Shown: positions 53,907 through 63,319 of the stretch, in pieces
Position numbering within the stretch: the first letter of the stretch is position 1
Layout of the letters: each line of letters opens with the position of its first letter
Source: CALJFL01 sp047633055
GTDB taxonomy: Bacteria; Pseudomonadota; Gammaproteobacteria; Pseudomonadales; Halieaceae
Direction: 5' to 3'
DNA length: 64,000 bases
NCBI GenBank assembly: GCA_047633055.1
Contig: JBLIEI010000008.1
Location: 17,293 to 81,292, forward strand
Made by a program: the position numbers and the translations under genes
The notes under the pieces: model-generated
Told to the model about the DNA's origin: nothing
Seen by the model: only the letters and a program-made list of their open reading frames with translations
Database searches by the model: none

Positions 53907-54839
53907 TTACAGACTTTCAAAAGTGCGTAGCATTTCCTCCCGTTGTTTGGCGTCCGGCACCGTCCCAAAGCTGGCCATCATATTGTCCTGCATATGATGG
54001 AGTTTCGAAGTGGCCGGTATGATGTTGGTCGACGCCGGGTGAGAGAGGATGAACTTGAGAAAAAATTGGCCCCAGCTGCTGCATTGCAAGTCTGCTGCAA
54101 CCTCTGGCAGGGGCTTGTCGCGGGAGCGCGCGAATAGAGATCCTCGCTGGAATGGGCGGTTGATCATGGTGGCAATGCCGCGATCACCAGCGAGCGGCAA
54201 CAGCGCCTTTTCTGCCAATCTGTCCTCGATGTTGTAGCTGAACTGGACGAAATCCAAAGGCTGCGTCCGCATGATGTCCAGCAGGTCATTGTGGTCCCTA
54301 CCGTGGGACGTGGTGACGCCGATATAGCGGACCTTGCCCTGGTCCTTCCAGTTTTTTAGCGTTTTCAGGTGGGTACGCCAGTCCTGAAGATTGTGGATGG
54401 CAATCAGGTCAAAACGATCTACCGCCATGCGCTGTGCAGATTCCTCCATTTGTGCAATGCCTTCGGCCTCGCCAGTAGTCCAGACTTTGGTGGCTGCAAA
54501 CAGGGGTGGTCGCTCGGGCATAGCGCGCAACACGTCGCCGACGCGAGACTCTGCTCTGCCATACATTGGTGATGAATCGATGACGCTGCCACCGTTGTTG
54601 AGGAATTCTTGCATAACAGCACTGAGCCGGGTAAGCGCCTCGGAATCGCCGGGTTGATCAAAGGTCCGCGAGGTCCCCATTCCGATTGTCGGGATTAATT
54701 CCCCGGAACTGGGGATGGCGCGCATGATTGCTGGGCCCTTCTGATGCGAGGCGGTAACGGCGAAGGCTGACCCAAAACCGAGTCCCTGAGAGGCCAAGGC
54801 CAGTCCTCCCCATTGAATGGCTGTTCTACGCTTTAACAT
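53907..54839 (-). CDS. Aldo/keto reductase with Tat-type signal
   Basis: A 310-residue aldo/keto reductase. The N-terminus MLKRRTAIQWGGLALASQGLG has a twin-arginine followed by a hydrophobic stretch, typical of a Tat signal, so the enzyme may act in the periplasm. Catalytic tetrad regions: VIDSSPMYGRAESRVG (Asp, Tyr), FAATKVWTT (Lys) and LIAIHNLQDWRT (His). The C-terminal part (NIIPATSKLHHMQDNM) is the NADPH-binding segment. No electron or redox partner is adjacent. It converges with fumC. Confidence 0.84.
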   Translation of the reverse strand: MLKRRTAIQWGGLALASQGLGFGSAFAVTASHQKGPAIMRAIPSSGELIPTIGMGTSRTFDQPGDSEALTRLSAVMQEFLNNGGSVIDSSPMYGRAESRVGDVLRAMPERPPLFAATKVWTTGEAEGIAQMEESAQRMAVDRFDLIAIHNLQDWRTHLKTLKNWKDQGKVRYIGVTTSHGRDHNDLLDIMRTQPLDFVQFSYNIEDRLAEKALLPLAGDRGIATMINRPFQRGSLFARSRDKPLPEVAADLQCSSWGQFFLKFILSHPASTNIIPATSKLHHMQDNMMASFGTVPDAKQREEMLRTFESL

Positions 54840-54884
54840 GAATTAATCTCTCTACCTGTGTTCACTTGATGCTGCGTCCTTACT

Positions 54885-56114
54885 TTACTGTTGATCTTGG
54901 ACCGCAATAGCGTTATCAAGTTGCCGCCGGGTTCGTGCCATCAGATCGGTAAAAATTCTAAAGCTTTCGTCCGCCGCAAGCTTCTCCTTAATCAGCGAAT
55001 CGAACGCTTCCGACTCCAATTTGGTAAGTTCTCCTCGCAGCAGATCGTGGTTGTCCGGCTGAATACGCTCTTCAATGCCCAGCACCCGGACGTAGAACGT
55101 ATCAATGCGGTCCTTTTTGCGCCGTGCCCGCCAGCGGGCCAACCCCAGCAACGCTGTCATTATCATGAAAACAAGATAGATCAGCAGGTTAATGGTTTCG
55201 GCGTAACGCTCAAGGAGGCCTGGCTCGTCACGCTCCAGGTATCGCCTGGCGCCACTATGCAGGGGAAAGCTGAGACTGTATCGATCAAAGGATTCAGCAA
55301 CGCCGTCGAATAGACTGGGGGCCACGGCAGTAAATCTCGGCTTTTGTTCCAGCAGCGTTTCGGTGATCCCGAAAATGACCGATTCCGGCACATCTCGCCG
55401 AGTAACCAGTAAGGCTTCCACCGCTAGTGTTAACACGGGTTGCTCATTACCCGGGATGTTGGTGTAGGTCAATGCCGGAATGACCTTAGTGTGCATCTTG
55501 GGTGCGATATAGCCCACCCCTTCGTCATAGTACTTCCGCTGGGGGTTGAAACGACCGTTGAGTGAAGAAAACGAATATCCGGGCCGATACCAGGATATGT
55601 TGTCAGTATCCACAGGTCCAAAGTAGATAATGATATCGGTAACCCCGGGCTCGTACTGTTGCGACTTACGAAAGTCATCTGGGCCCAGGCCATGTCTGCG
55701 GGTGAGTAGATCTACAAATGTGTGCCCCGCCTCTGAATTATTCGCTATATGAAATGACGCTCCGCTGAGTGACTGACTGGAATCTGAAGAGGTAAAGCCC
55801 TCCTTCACCAGCACATGCAACACACTTTCGTAGACCGGCAGGATAACGCGTACACCGCTGACGAAGGTGGCGCTGTTTTCAACTACGCTGAGATCAGCCA
55901 TGTTTGAGGTCAGCGCTTCCAACGGTGACATACCTGCTACCCCCTCGGCCAAAGTAAGGCGCGCATTGGAATGTTCGCTAAAGATTAATTGCAGCGCGGA
56001 TGGATCAAAGTTGGAGTCCACTGGTTGCAGCATTCGAAGTTCAGTGGGTTCTCTGGTGCACGACGTCAGTAGTGCCAGGGACAGCGCAACGAAGGCAAGG
56101 GTAAGTCTACTCAT
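54885..56114 (-). CDS. Orphan TAXI family TRAP-type solute-binding lipoprotein
   Basis: A 409-residue periplasmic binding protein of the TAXI family (TRAP-associated). It begins with a lipoprotein signal (LAFVALSLALLTSC, lipobox LTSC). The core contains the TAXI-like alternation of EGVAGMSPLEALTSNMADLSVVENSA and VRVILPVYESVLHVLV. A C-terminal transmembrane segment (INLLIYLVFMIMTALLGLARW) and a charged cytoplasmic tail (RRKKDRIDTFYVRV) follow. No TRAP membrane components are in the neighbourhood, so it may be an anchored sensor or orphan binding protein. It is followed (46 bp) by the aldo/keto reductase gene. Confidence 0.84.
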   Translation of the reverse strand: MSRLTLAFVALSLALLTSCTREPTELRMLQPVDSNFDPSALQLIFSEHSNARLTLAEGVAGMSPLEALTSNMADLSVVENSATFVSGVRVILPVYESVLHVLVKEGFTSSDSSQSLSGASFHIANNSEAGHTFVDLLTRRHGLGPDDFRKSQQYEPGVTDIIIYFGPVDTDNISWYRPGYSFSSLNGRFNPQRKYYDEGVGYIAPKMHTKVIPALTYTNIPGNEQPVLTLAVEALLVTRRDVPESVIFGITETLLEQKPRFTAVAPSLFDGVAESFDRYSLSFPLHSGARRYLERDEPGLLERYAETINLLIYLVFMIMTALLGLARWRARRKKDRIDTFYVRVLGIEERIQPDNHDLLRGELTKLESEAFDSLIKEKLAADESFRIFTDLMARTRRQLDNAIAVQDQQ

Positions 56115-56155
56115 ACCGCAGTCTCTTGTATGAAGATGGATATCTCAATCCAAAT

Positions 56156-56995
56156 TCAGCTGTTCGCAAGCATCCATTTGCGTAGCCGGTTGGAATCACC
56201 AAAGGGCGTGAGCTTGCCAAAGGAATTCAATAAAACGATGGAAACTTCTTCGCCTTCGATGTTCGCCTGCATGATCAGGCAGCGTCCTGCGTCATTAATA
56301 TATCCGGTTTTACTAAGTTCAATATCCCAACTTGCGTTCTTGAGCAGGCGGTTGGTGTTGCCGTAGGTCAGTGGCCCGCGTCTGGAGTAAGGCCTAACCT
56401 CTTTATGCTGCGTGGTGGTGGCCTGGGTGATAAGCGGGTAATGGCTTGCTGACTCAATCATTGTGGCCAGGTCTATTGCTGTTGATACGTTTTCCGATTT
56501 TAAGCCCGCCGGATCGGCAAATTGGCTGTCGCTCATGCCGAGTTTAACCGCTTTCTCATTCATGGCGCCGACAAAAGTGACCATGCCACCGGGATAGGTC
56601 CTACCCAGTGCAGTTGCCGCACGATTTTCGGACGACATCAATGCCAGGAGCAGTAATTCGCGGCGGCTTAATGCGGCCCCGTACTCCAATCTGGATCCGG
56701 TAAGACGAATCAGGTCCCGGTCGTCTTTGGTGATAGTGACTTTTTCATCGAGATCCAGGTGGGCGTCCAGTATCACCATAGCCGTCATAATTTTGGTAAG
56801 GGAGGCGATGGGACGGACTGTGTCCACGTCCTTGCCATAAATCAAATTACCACCGCCGTCCAACACGATGGCAGAAGCGGAGCGCAGGCCCGGACTACCC
56901 TTGAGGTCCGTAAATTTGGACTCGCCTGCCTGAGCTGTGGATACAGTTAGTCCCCACAGCAACACAGTGGAGCAGAATAGGCTTCCGAATCGCAT
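56156..56995 (-). CDS. pbpG: D-alanyl-D-alanine endopeptidase (PBP7/PbpG type)
   Basis: A 279-residue periplasmic serine peptidase cleaving peptidoglycan cross-links. Signal peptide at residues 1-23 (STAQAG). The penicillin-binding triad is intact: ASLTKIMTAM (SxxK), MSSENRAATAL (SxN) and ELSKTGYIND (KTG). The size and HVLA-like lack of a C-terminal domain fit PbpG rather than DacA/C. ATG 56995 is nine bases from GGGAAG; the GTG at 57004 is too close to that site. It is upstream of the TAXI gene on the same strand. Confidence 0.93.
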   Translation of the reverse strand: MRFGSLFCSTVLLWGLTVSTAQAGESKFTDLKGSPGLRSASAIVLDGGGNLIYGKDVDTVRPIASLTKIMTAMVILDAHLDLDEKVTITKDDRDLIRLTGSRLEYGAALSRRELLLLALMSSENRAATALGRTYPGGMVTFVGAMNEKAVKLGMSDSQFADPAGLKSENVSTAIDLATMIESASHYPLITQATTTQHKEVRPYSRRGPLTYGNTNRLLKNASWDIELSKTGYINDAGRCLIMQANIEGEEVSIVLLNSFGKLTPFGDSNRLRKWMLANS

Positions 56996-57128
56996 GCTAT
57001 ACACTTCCCGTCTAGTGTTATCTTGAAGGCGTGGCCCTTGCGCCGTAGCCTTTTACTCGTCAATGTACAATTATTTTGCCCCAGACAGACCGTAAAGCCC
57101 AGCGCGTAATGGCAGTGCAATGTGCGCG

Positions 57129-58133
57129 TTACCCGGGTTCGGATTCTGCCCCGGCGGATACTCTTAGTAGGCCTCGATACGCACCGCGGGCATCTGTTTT
57201 ACCACTGACTACACCGTAGACATCCCGTGCGATGGGCATTTCAACCTGATATTTTTCAGCTAATTCCATGACTGCAGGCGCGCTTTTTGCCCCCTCGGCA
57301 ACCATCACCATCTCATCGATAATTTCCTGCATTTTACGACCCTTGCCCAACTCGATACCGACGTGTCGGTTGCGGCTTTGGGGACTCGTACAAGTGGCGA
57401 TCATATCGCCCATCCCTGCCAGGCCGGCGAAGGTCTCGGCTTTGCCACCCATTGCTACGCCCAGACGGGTCACCTCGGCCAGGCCGCGGGTAATCAGCGC
57501 TGCCCTGGTATTGTCGCCGGCACCCTGGCCGTCGCCCATACCCACTGCGATCGCTATGATATTTTTCAGTACTCCACCGAGTTCACAGCCAATGACATCG
57601 GTATTGGTGTAGACCCTGAACAGGCCGCTCTTGAACAGGTTTTGCAGTTCCCGAAGGATAGTTTCGTCTTCCATCGCGATGACTGACGCGGCTGCCTGGC
57701 CCGCCATAATTTCCCGTGCGAGATTTGGCCCAGTGAGAACGCCAACCGGGTGACCGGGCAGGACCTCATTGATGATCTCAGTCATCCGCATGCGGGTGTC
57801 CAACTCTAGGCCTTTGGTTAGACTGATAACCGGTACCCAGGCACGAATGTGTTTTTTCACTTCTTGCAGCACACTGCGGAAATTATGCGAAGGAATTCCC
57901 ATAATGATGACATCGGCGCTGGACACCGCCTCTGCGATGTCGTTGGTTGCGTAAAGACGTTCCGGCAAGATGGCGCCGGGCAAATAGGTTTCATTGGTAT
58001 GTTTATTATTGATTTCAGCCACCGTCTCGGCATTGCGTGCCCACAGGGTAACCGGTGCGTTGCGGGCGACCAATGACGCAACTGTAGTTCCCCAGGAGCC
58101 ACCGCCCAGTAGGCCGACTTTTAAATTTGTCAC
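57129..58133 (-). CDS. gpsA: NAD(P)-dependent glycerol-3-phosphate dehydrogenase
   Basis: Reduces dihydroxyacetone phosphate to sn-glycerol 3-phosphate for phospholipid synthesis. The 334-residue protein has the N-terminal dinucleotide motif VGLLGGGSWGTT, LTGPNLAREIMAGQ, ELGGVLKNIIAIAVGMGDG with the catalytic Lys, and TRGLAEVTRLG. The start is a GTG at 58133 with GAGGGA about eight bases upstream. It follows plsB by 29 bp and is the last gene of a HAD-plsC/plsB/gpsA operon, so G3P synthesis and its two acylations are co-encoded. Confidence 0.96.
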   Translation of the reverse strand: MTNLKVGLLGGGSWGTTVASLVARNAPVTLWARNAETVAEINNKHTNETYLPGAILPERLYATNDIAEAVSSADVIIMGIPSHNFRSVLQEVKKHIRAWVPVISLTKGLELDTRMRMTEIINEVLPGHPVGVLTGPNLAREIMAGQAAASVIAMEDETILRELQNLFKSGLFRVYTNTDVIGCELGGVLKNIIAIAVGMGDGQGAGDNTRAALITRGLAEVTRLGVAMGGKAETFAGLAGMGDMIATCTSPQSRNRHVGIELGKGRKMQEIIDEMVMVAEGAKSAPAVMELAEKYQVEMPIARDVYGVVSGKTDARGAYRGLLRVSAGAESEPG

Positions 58134-58162
58134 AAATTTTTCCCTCTGTTTTTCTGTCCGAT

Positions 58163-60496
58163 TTAAAAAGACCCTCTGCTGGCCACGCCAATGGCACGGA
58201 TTATCTCTATACGGCGCAGCACATCCCTTAGCTCAAGGGCCATCGCCGCACGTTTTTCTTTAATCGAGTCAGTGCTACCGGTAGTTAGATTTTGGTGCTG
58301 AAGCAACTGAAAGCCATTTCTAAACAACAGTTTGCCAATCGACGATTCGCTGCTTATGCGTCGTTGTAAATAGGCTTGCTTGCCCAGTTTCAAAGCCCGA
58401 ATGATGCAGTCTTGCTCTGTCATAGACTCAGTAGGGTCTAGCCCTGCAAGAAGGTCGGCAACGACGGAATAGGCCTCGGCATAGGTGAGCAGAGTGACGT
58501 GGGAGATCAGCGGCGTTAGGCCAGGAAGCATCTGCTGGAAGCCGGCGACCCCCTGCGTGACGAGCTGCTGCCAATCCAAATTAAGGCGGTCTAGTTCTGC
58601 CTGAATTTGCCGATGAAATTCCTCGGTTGGCGAGTAGAAAAATTCGAATTTAAACAGATCGCGAAGGTGATCCACTTCCCCCCAAAATACGGCCACAGCG
58701 TCCGGGTTTTCAGTTTCGCTTGCCTTCGCCAGAGACAGCTCGATAATCGCTTTGTTGACGAAAAAATGAATGATGGTATTGCGATAGTAGCTGGCAACCG
58801 AGTGTTGCTCCAAGGCGATACCATAGACAGTTTCCGGGCCCTCGTCGTAGCGGGTGACAATTTTTTCAGCGATCATCAGCCCCAATAGGCCATCCATCTG
58901 GTCGGCGTAGGCGCGATCGAGATCTGAGGAAATGCGAAGATTTCGCTCCTCCGCCCAGGTTAGCAGGGCGTCGAGGTTCTCAACGACTTGAGCTTCGGTC
59001 AGGGCCTTTGGTGCGGCGCCTAACAGCGTCATGGTGACCAGCGAAGGAAAGGTGATAGGGGTTACCCGGTTTGCTTCTACCGCCACTTCGAAGGCAATTT
59101 TAGAGAGTGCGAGGCTGTCTTTGGGATCCGGTGCCCGGTCCAGAACTACCGGCTCGCCGATGTCCATGTAGACCTTACCCATAGGCCTGGCCAGGCTGCG
59201 GACATAACCAATAAACCAACGCAGCGATTCGGGTCCTTTGCCCATGCCTGTTTGCTCGGTGGCATACTCTTCTACATCGCGTATCAAATCATAGGAGATA
59301 GAGATCGGTACAATATGGATGTTGCGTGCGTCAGTGGCGTGGCAGGCTTCCAATACGTATTTCAGCAGACCGTAGCGCGGGGGCATTAATTTACCCATGC
59401 GGGAGCGCGTACCCTCGAACGCCCAGTTCATCGGGAAGCGCTTTTCCATCAGATAACCGATGTACTGCCGCAAGGTAATTTTATAGAGCTGGTTGTCCTG
59501 GAAGCTGCGGCGGATAAAAATACCGCCTGAACGTCGTATCAGAAAACCTAGGCCCGCAAAGCTCAGATTAGCTCCGCCAAACATATGCGGCATTGGGAAG
59601 TCGTTTTCAAACATGACCTTGGGCACGACCATACCGTCGAGGTAGGTCTTGTGGGTCCACAATAGTAGCGAAGGATGATTGCGCACCACGCTGCGCAGTT
59701 GCTCCACATCTTTTTGGTCATAGACGATTTTTTCTTCGTAGCCCAGGCCTAAACAAAAATTATTGAAGCGGGCATAAAAATCCAGCCAGAAGGTCCGCGG
59801 TACGGAGATCATCTCCTTCATGTAGCCCTCCGCTTCTTCCAGCAACGCGGTTTTCGATTTGCCCTCGTCTTCTGCCAGCTGATCTAACGCTTCGTTGTAG
59901 CCGCGGTTTGCCAGCATGCTCTCAGCGACATAGCGAGGCACTTTGTAGCGACCTCCCTGTAGCCTTCGCTCGCCTATATCCAGCACGATGGCGGCCTGCC
60001 GTGAGACGAATTTGGCGAAGGACTGCACGGCATCCACTGGATCTGTGGCGTACTTCACCCCGTAACGTTCGCGCAAATTTCCCAGACTGTCCGGTTCCCC
60101 AATAATCAAGTGCATGCGGCTGGGCGCCACTTGAAGGATTTTTTTACCGGTTTTGGCATTGGGCCGGCGGGGATCACCAAACAGAAAGTCTCGTAGCCGC
60201 GGGCCGGAGTGGATGACCTCTTCGCTGGGCAGCCAGGTTATGCGTAATGGAGAAACAATGGTGTCGTCCGGCAGATCCAGCTGTGAGACGAGTGATTCTG
60301 CGTTAATCCCTTTACTATCGTCCCCGAGATCAAGGGTTGTTTCGACTGTTCGTACGCCACTGTCACCCGCGTGGCGTTTTATCCAGCCCTTGAGCAGGTC
60401 CTCTTCAAAGGGATTCCGCGCATCGATTATGAACAGTACAGTTCTACCGGGAGACTGCGGCCAGGGGCTATTGCATAGTTTTTGTTCCAGGTTCAC
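58163..60496 (-). CDS. plsB: Glycerol-3-phosphate O-acyltransferase, PlsB type
   Basis: Acylates sn-glycerol 3-phosphate at position 1. The 777-residue protein has all four acyltransferase blocks: THKTYLDG (H-x4-D), GGIFIRRSF, FEGTRSRMGKLM and IVPISISYDLI. The N-terminal 250 residues and C-terminal 350 residues are helical as in PlsB proteins. It starts with a GTG at 60496 that overlaps the stop of the HAD-PlsC gene (GTGA). E. coli PlsB is about 807 residues. The pair with a HAD-PlsC gene resembles mycobacterial plsB2/plsC. Confidence 0.93.
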   Translation of the reverse strand: MNLEQKLCNSPWPQSPGRTVLFIIDARNPFEEDLLKGWIKRHAGDSGVRTVETTLDLGDDSKGINAESLVSQLDLPDDTIVSPLRITWLPSEEVIHSGPRLRDFLFGDPRRPNAKTGKKILQVAPSRMHLIIGEPDSLGNLRERYGVKYATDPVDAVQSFAKFVSRQAAIVLDIGERRLQGGRYKVPRYVAESMLANRGYNEALDQLAEDEGKSKTALLEEAEGYMKEMISVPRTFWLDFYARFNNFCLGLGYEEKIVYDQKDVEQLRSVVRNHPSLLLWTHKTYLDGMVVPKVMFENDFPMPHMFGGANLSFAGLGFLIRRSGGIFIRRSFQDNQLYKITLRQYIGYLMEKRFPMNWAFEGTRSRMGKLMPPRYGLLKYVLEACHATDARNIHIVPISISYDLIRDVEEYATEQTGMGKGPESLRWFIGYVRSLARPMGKVYMDIGEPVVLDRAPDPKDSLALSKIAFEVAVEANRVTPITFPSLVTMTLLGAAPKALTEAQVVENLDALLTWAEERNLRISSDLDRAYADQMDGLLGLMIAEKIVTRYDEGPETVYGIALEQHSVASYYRNTIIHFFVNKAIIELSLAKASETENPDAVAVFWGEVDHLRDLFKFEFFYSPTEEFHRQIQAELDRLNLDWQQLVTQGVAGFQQMLPGLTPLISHVTLLTYAEAYSVVADLLAGLDPTESMTEQDCIIRALKLGKQAYLQRRISSESSIGKLLFRNGFQLLQHQNLTTGSTDSIKEKRAAMALELRDVLRRIEIIRAIGVASRGSF

Positions 60497-62055
60497 TTCT
60501 GGGCGGCTCCCTGACGTTTGCTAGCGGTGGCGCGGGGCTTTGCCTTGGCTTTGGGCTTTGCTTTCGCCTTGGCTTTTGGCTTGGCTCTTTTCTTACTGGT
60601 GGCTTTGGCCGTGCTAGCGACGACGTCTTCGTCCTGGCCTAGGGTCTTGAGGAACATATTGCGTACCTCCCGGACATGATCGTCTATGGTTTTTACTGAC
60701 CAATTACTAGTGTCAATGGGTGGAAGAACCTCAACATCCACGGTTGCTGGTCGAAACACGAAGTCCCCTTTGGGTGCTACATCCAATGCATTGCGAATAA
60801 CGATTGGAATCATTGGCACGCCCGCCTGCATCGCTAGATGAAATGCGCCTTTCTTGAAGGGCCCCAATTTAGGCGAAATAGTCCGTGTTCCCTCGGGCGC
60901 CAATGTGACTGACTTGCCATCGTTTTTCATGGCGTCGATTAAAGGCGCCATAGCCTCAATGGCGCTGCGCCCGTTGGCGCGATCAATCATTACGACACCG
61001 CCTAGCTCCAGTACCCTGCCGATCACCGGCAATTTCTTGATTTCCTTTTTACCGACTCCCGCAATGTCCCGGCGTAACAGGCGTGCAACGATGATCACAT
61101 CTGCTTTGCTTTGGTGATTGAAAACAAACACCGCAGGTCGGTGCGACCATAGATGTTCCTCGCCTTTCACGTTCAAATCGAGACCAATCAGCGCGCTGGC
61201 GGTATCAGCGAACAACGAAAAGGAGAAGTTAATTGAGTCCCGTTTCGAACCGGTGAGCGCATAGATGGGGAATCCCGCTGCAAAACTGGGGACCAGGCTC
61301 ACGGTAGCGGCCATTGAACGCACGAACTGTCCCACCGTCGCTCTGCCGCGACTGCCGAAGTTGCCAATCGGCCAGTCCCTGTCGCGCGCCAAATTGCGCA
61401 ATTTTATACTAGGGTTAAGTACCTTGGGATGCCCCACCCTTTCAAGCAGCAATAGATCGTCGGTGCTGTCTGAATAAAAAAAGCTTTGGTCAAGGTCGCA
61501 GTCTTCATTTGCCGCTAGATTCTCGGCAGCATCGACCTTGCCTTGGCCAAAGCAGGTTGGCCTGACTACGCCTCCTGTGAACTTCCCATTTTTCACTTCA
61601 AGGTGTGTACACATGACGTGCTCGATGCCCAAATCGGCGGCAGCGGGTGCAACTTGATAAGGTGTGGCGGACGATATAACACTCACGGTGTGCCCCTTGG
61701 CGATGTGGGCATCAACCAGCGCTCGGGATTCGGGGTAAATGAGCCGTGCAATCTGTTTGGTGTAGAGTTCTTCGCCGATCTCAATGTAACTGCTTTCATC
61801 AACATCCTTCATCAACTGGGCATTGATGGCCATCATGCCGGAGAAACCCATGTTGCCCAGGCCGAAGTTGACCATCGCGCTCATCAGATCAATGAACTGA
61901 CGGGGACTAAATTCTCCACGCTTTAATTGTTCCTTGATAAATACGGTTGCCGAATAACCGGCAATAATGGTGCCGTCGAAATCGAAAATTGCGGCAATTC
62001 GCGGGCCGTTAGGTGATGCCTCAATGTCTCTGAGAAGTTGTTTAATACTGGCCAT
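60493..62055 (-). CDS. plsC: HAD hydrolase-1-acylglycerol-3-phosphate acyltransferase fusion (PlsC)
   Basis: A 520-residue two-domain protein. Residues about 20-220 are a HAD-IB hydrolase (AIFDFDGTIIAGYSA, VISSATPYQV, FFYSDSTDDLLLLE). Residues about 270-470 are a PlsC acyltransferase (FNHQSKADVIIV, GRVLELGGVVMIDRANG, APEGTRTISPKLGPFKKG), which makes phosphatidic acid from lysophosphatidic acid. A Lys/Ala/Pro-rich tail (KPKAKAKAKPKAKAKPRA) ends the protein. ATG 62055 gives MASIKQLLRD, normal for the family; upstream frame to 62208 has no ribosome site. Mycobacterial PlsC has the same HAD-PlsC order. Confidence 0.92.
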   Translation of the reverse strand: MASIKQLLRDIEASPNGPRIAAIFDFDGTIIAGYSATVFIKEQLKRGEFSPRQFIDLMSAMVNFGLGNMGFSGMMAINAQLMKDVDESSYIEIGEELYTKQIARLIYPESRALVDAHIAKGHTVSVISSATPYQVAPAAADLGIEHVMCTHLEVKNGKFTGGVVRPTCFGQGKVDAAENLAANEDCDLDQSFFYSDSTDDLLLLERVGHPKVLNPSIKLRNLARDRDWPIGNFGSRGRATVGQFVRSMAATVSLVPSFAAGFPIYALTGSKRDSINFSFSLFADTASALIGLDLNVKGEEHLWSHRPAVFVFNHQSKADVIIVARLLRRDIAGVGKKEIKKLPVIGRVLELGGVVMIDRANGRSAIEAMAPLIDAMKNDGKSVTLAPEGTRTISPKLGPFKKGAFHLAMQAGVPMIPIVIRNALDVAPKGDFVFRPATVDVEVLPPIDTSNWSVKTIDDHVREVRNMFLKTLGQDEDVVASTAKATSKKRAKPKAKAKAKPKAKAKPRATASKRQGAAQK

Positions 62056-62190
62056 AATTTCAATTTCCGGCAGTTGAGCAGAGCGTCTAAAGGGTTTGCG
62101 CTGGTTTTGGTTATACAGGGAAGAATAGCTCATTATCGAGTGGGAGTGGGCGTTAATATGTATCGGGGCCTGATGGCGTCGAGAGCGCGA

Positions 62191-62224
62191 AAAAAAACGC
62201 CGTTGCATACAAGGTGTGACGGCG
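62191..62224 (-). terminator. Possible Rho-independent terminator upstream of the HAD-PlsC gene
   Basis: CGCCGT (62198-62203) pairs with ACGGCG (62219-62224) across a 15-base loop; on the minus strand the stem is followed by about eight T residues (62190-62197). It lies about 170 bp past the stop of the exported methyltransferase-like gene, so it could end that transcript before the plsC operon. The large loop lowers confidence. Confidence 0.45.
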
Positions 62225-62394
62225 CTGTTGAGGGGGCATAGCTCGTACTAACGTTTGATCCAACCTGACCTTCCGCCCCTGCCTGTAAGCATAGGAAATC
62301 AGGCTCATTGGGCAAGAAATTCTAATATGATATTTTATTATTTCATTTGATAGCCACAGATTATAACTGGACGGTCAATGAACGTCCTGTAGGC

Positions 62395-63249
62395 CTACTT
62401 TTGCTTGCGAAAGAGCAGTGTCATCCGATCAGATTCGCCTATCGCGCTCATGACATTGCGCTGCTCAGAGCCTTCATCACTGCCCTGAAAAGAGGGGGGC
62501 AATCGCCATACCGTATCACCCGGACCGGCTTGATCCTTAGCGTTGGCGTTAACTTCTGATTGAGCGATCAGCTCAAAGCCTGCGTCTGTGAACATAGCGA
62601 TGACTGCCGACTCCTTAAGGTAACCGCCGCTGCCGTCTGCCCAATCGTCTGGACGGCTCTCTGCAGCGCGGTGCTGTACGACGCCTACCATGCCATCGTC
62701 TTTTAACAGTGCCCTGACGGCGGCCAGTGCCTGACTGCGGGTGCCAGCCTGGGCCTCAAAGCGATTGAGGTTGTGCAGGGCACGAATCATCAAAAATCGA
62801 TCCACGGTACCGCTCAGTTCTGAAGGCACCGCGCTAAAAGTAAAACCACGAGCCTCGACACCATTGTCGGTTAGCTCCTTAACCAGGCTGCCAAATTTCC
62901 TTGCGGATGCGATTCTTTCGTCAATGAACTCCTTAGTTGCAAAACTGAACATAGGCCACATTCGATCGGCATAATTGACCCCGTATATCGCTCCGTCTGC
63001 GCTGAGATAACTGGCGATAATTTTGGTATACCAGCCTCCACCAGGCAGCGCTTCGGCAACAGTCAGGCCTGGCTCAAGCTGAAAAAACTCCAGTGTCTGT
63101 CGGGGGTGTCGGGCAGCATCCCGGCTCTTATCTTCTTCGCTGCGATCCGCAATTATCTGGGTCAGGCTGTGGGTTTCGATATCGGCGACAGCGCTCTGGG
63201 CGGCAATACTGAGACTGGCCGCAATGAAAAGAGACATGATGGCTCGCAT
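62395..63249 (-). CDS. Exported class I SAM methyltransferase-like protein (COG4798 type)
   Basis: A 284-residue protein with a signal peptide (residues 1-22, SIAAQSAVADI) and a Rossmann-like methyltransferase fold. The motif I region reads VAEALPGGGWYTKIIASYL, the G-G-G-W variant found in the COG4798 family of predicted methyltransferases. Later segments, DRFLMIRALHNLNRF and KDDGMVGVVQHRA, match the post-I and IV-VI blocks. If exported, SAM availability in the periplasm is a problem, so it may bind another ligand. AGGA upstream of ATG 63249 is its ribosome-binding site. Confidence 0.8.
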   Translation of the reverse strand: MRAIMSLFIAASLSIAAQSAVADIETHSLTQIIADRSEEDKSRDAARHPRQTLEFFQLEPGLTVAEALPGGGWYTKIIASYLSADGAIYGVNYADRMWPMFSFATKEFIDERIASARKFGSLVKELTDNGVEARGFTFSAVPSELSGTVDRFLMIRALHNLNRFEAQAGTRSQALAAVRALLKDDGMVGVVQHRAAESRPDDWADGSGGYLKESAVIAMFTDAGFELIAQSEVNANAKDQAGPGDTVWRLPPSFQGSDEGSEQRNVMSAIGESDRMTLLFRKQK

Positions 63250-63319
63250 AGTTTTTTTCCTTAAAAATGATATTGGTGCAGGCTTCCCGCATGGATAATC
63301 CCCGCGAGGGTTAAGTTAC

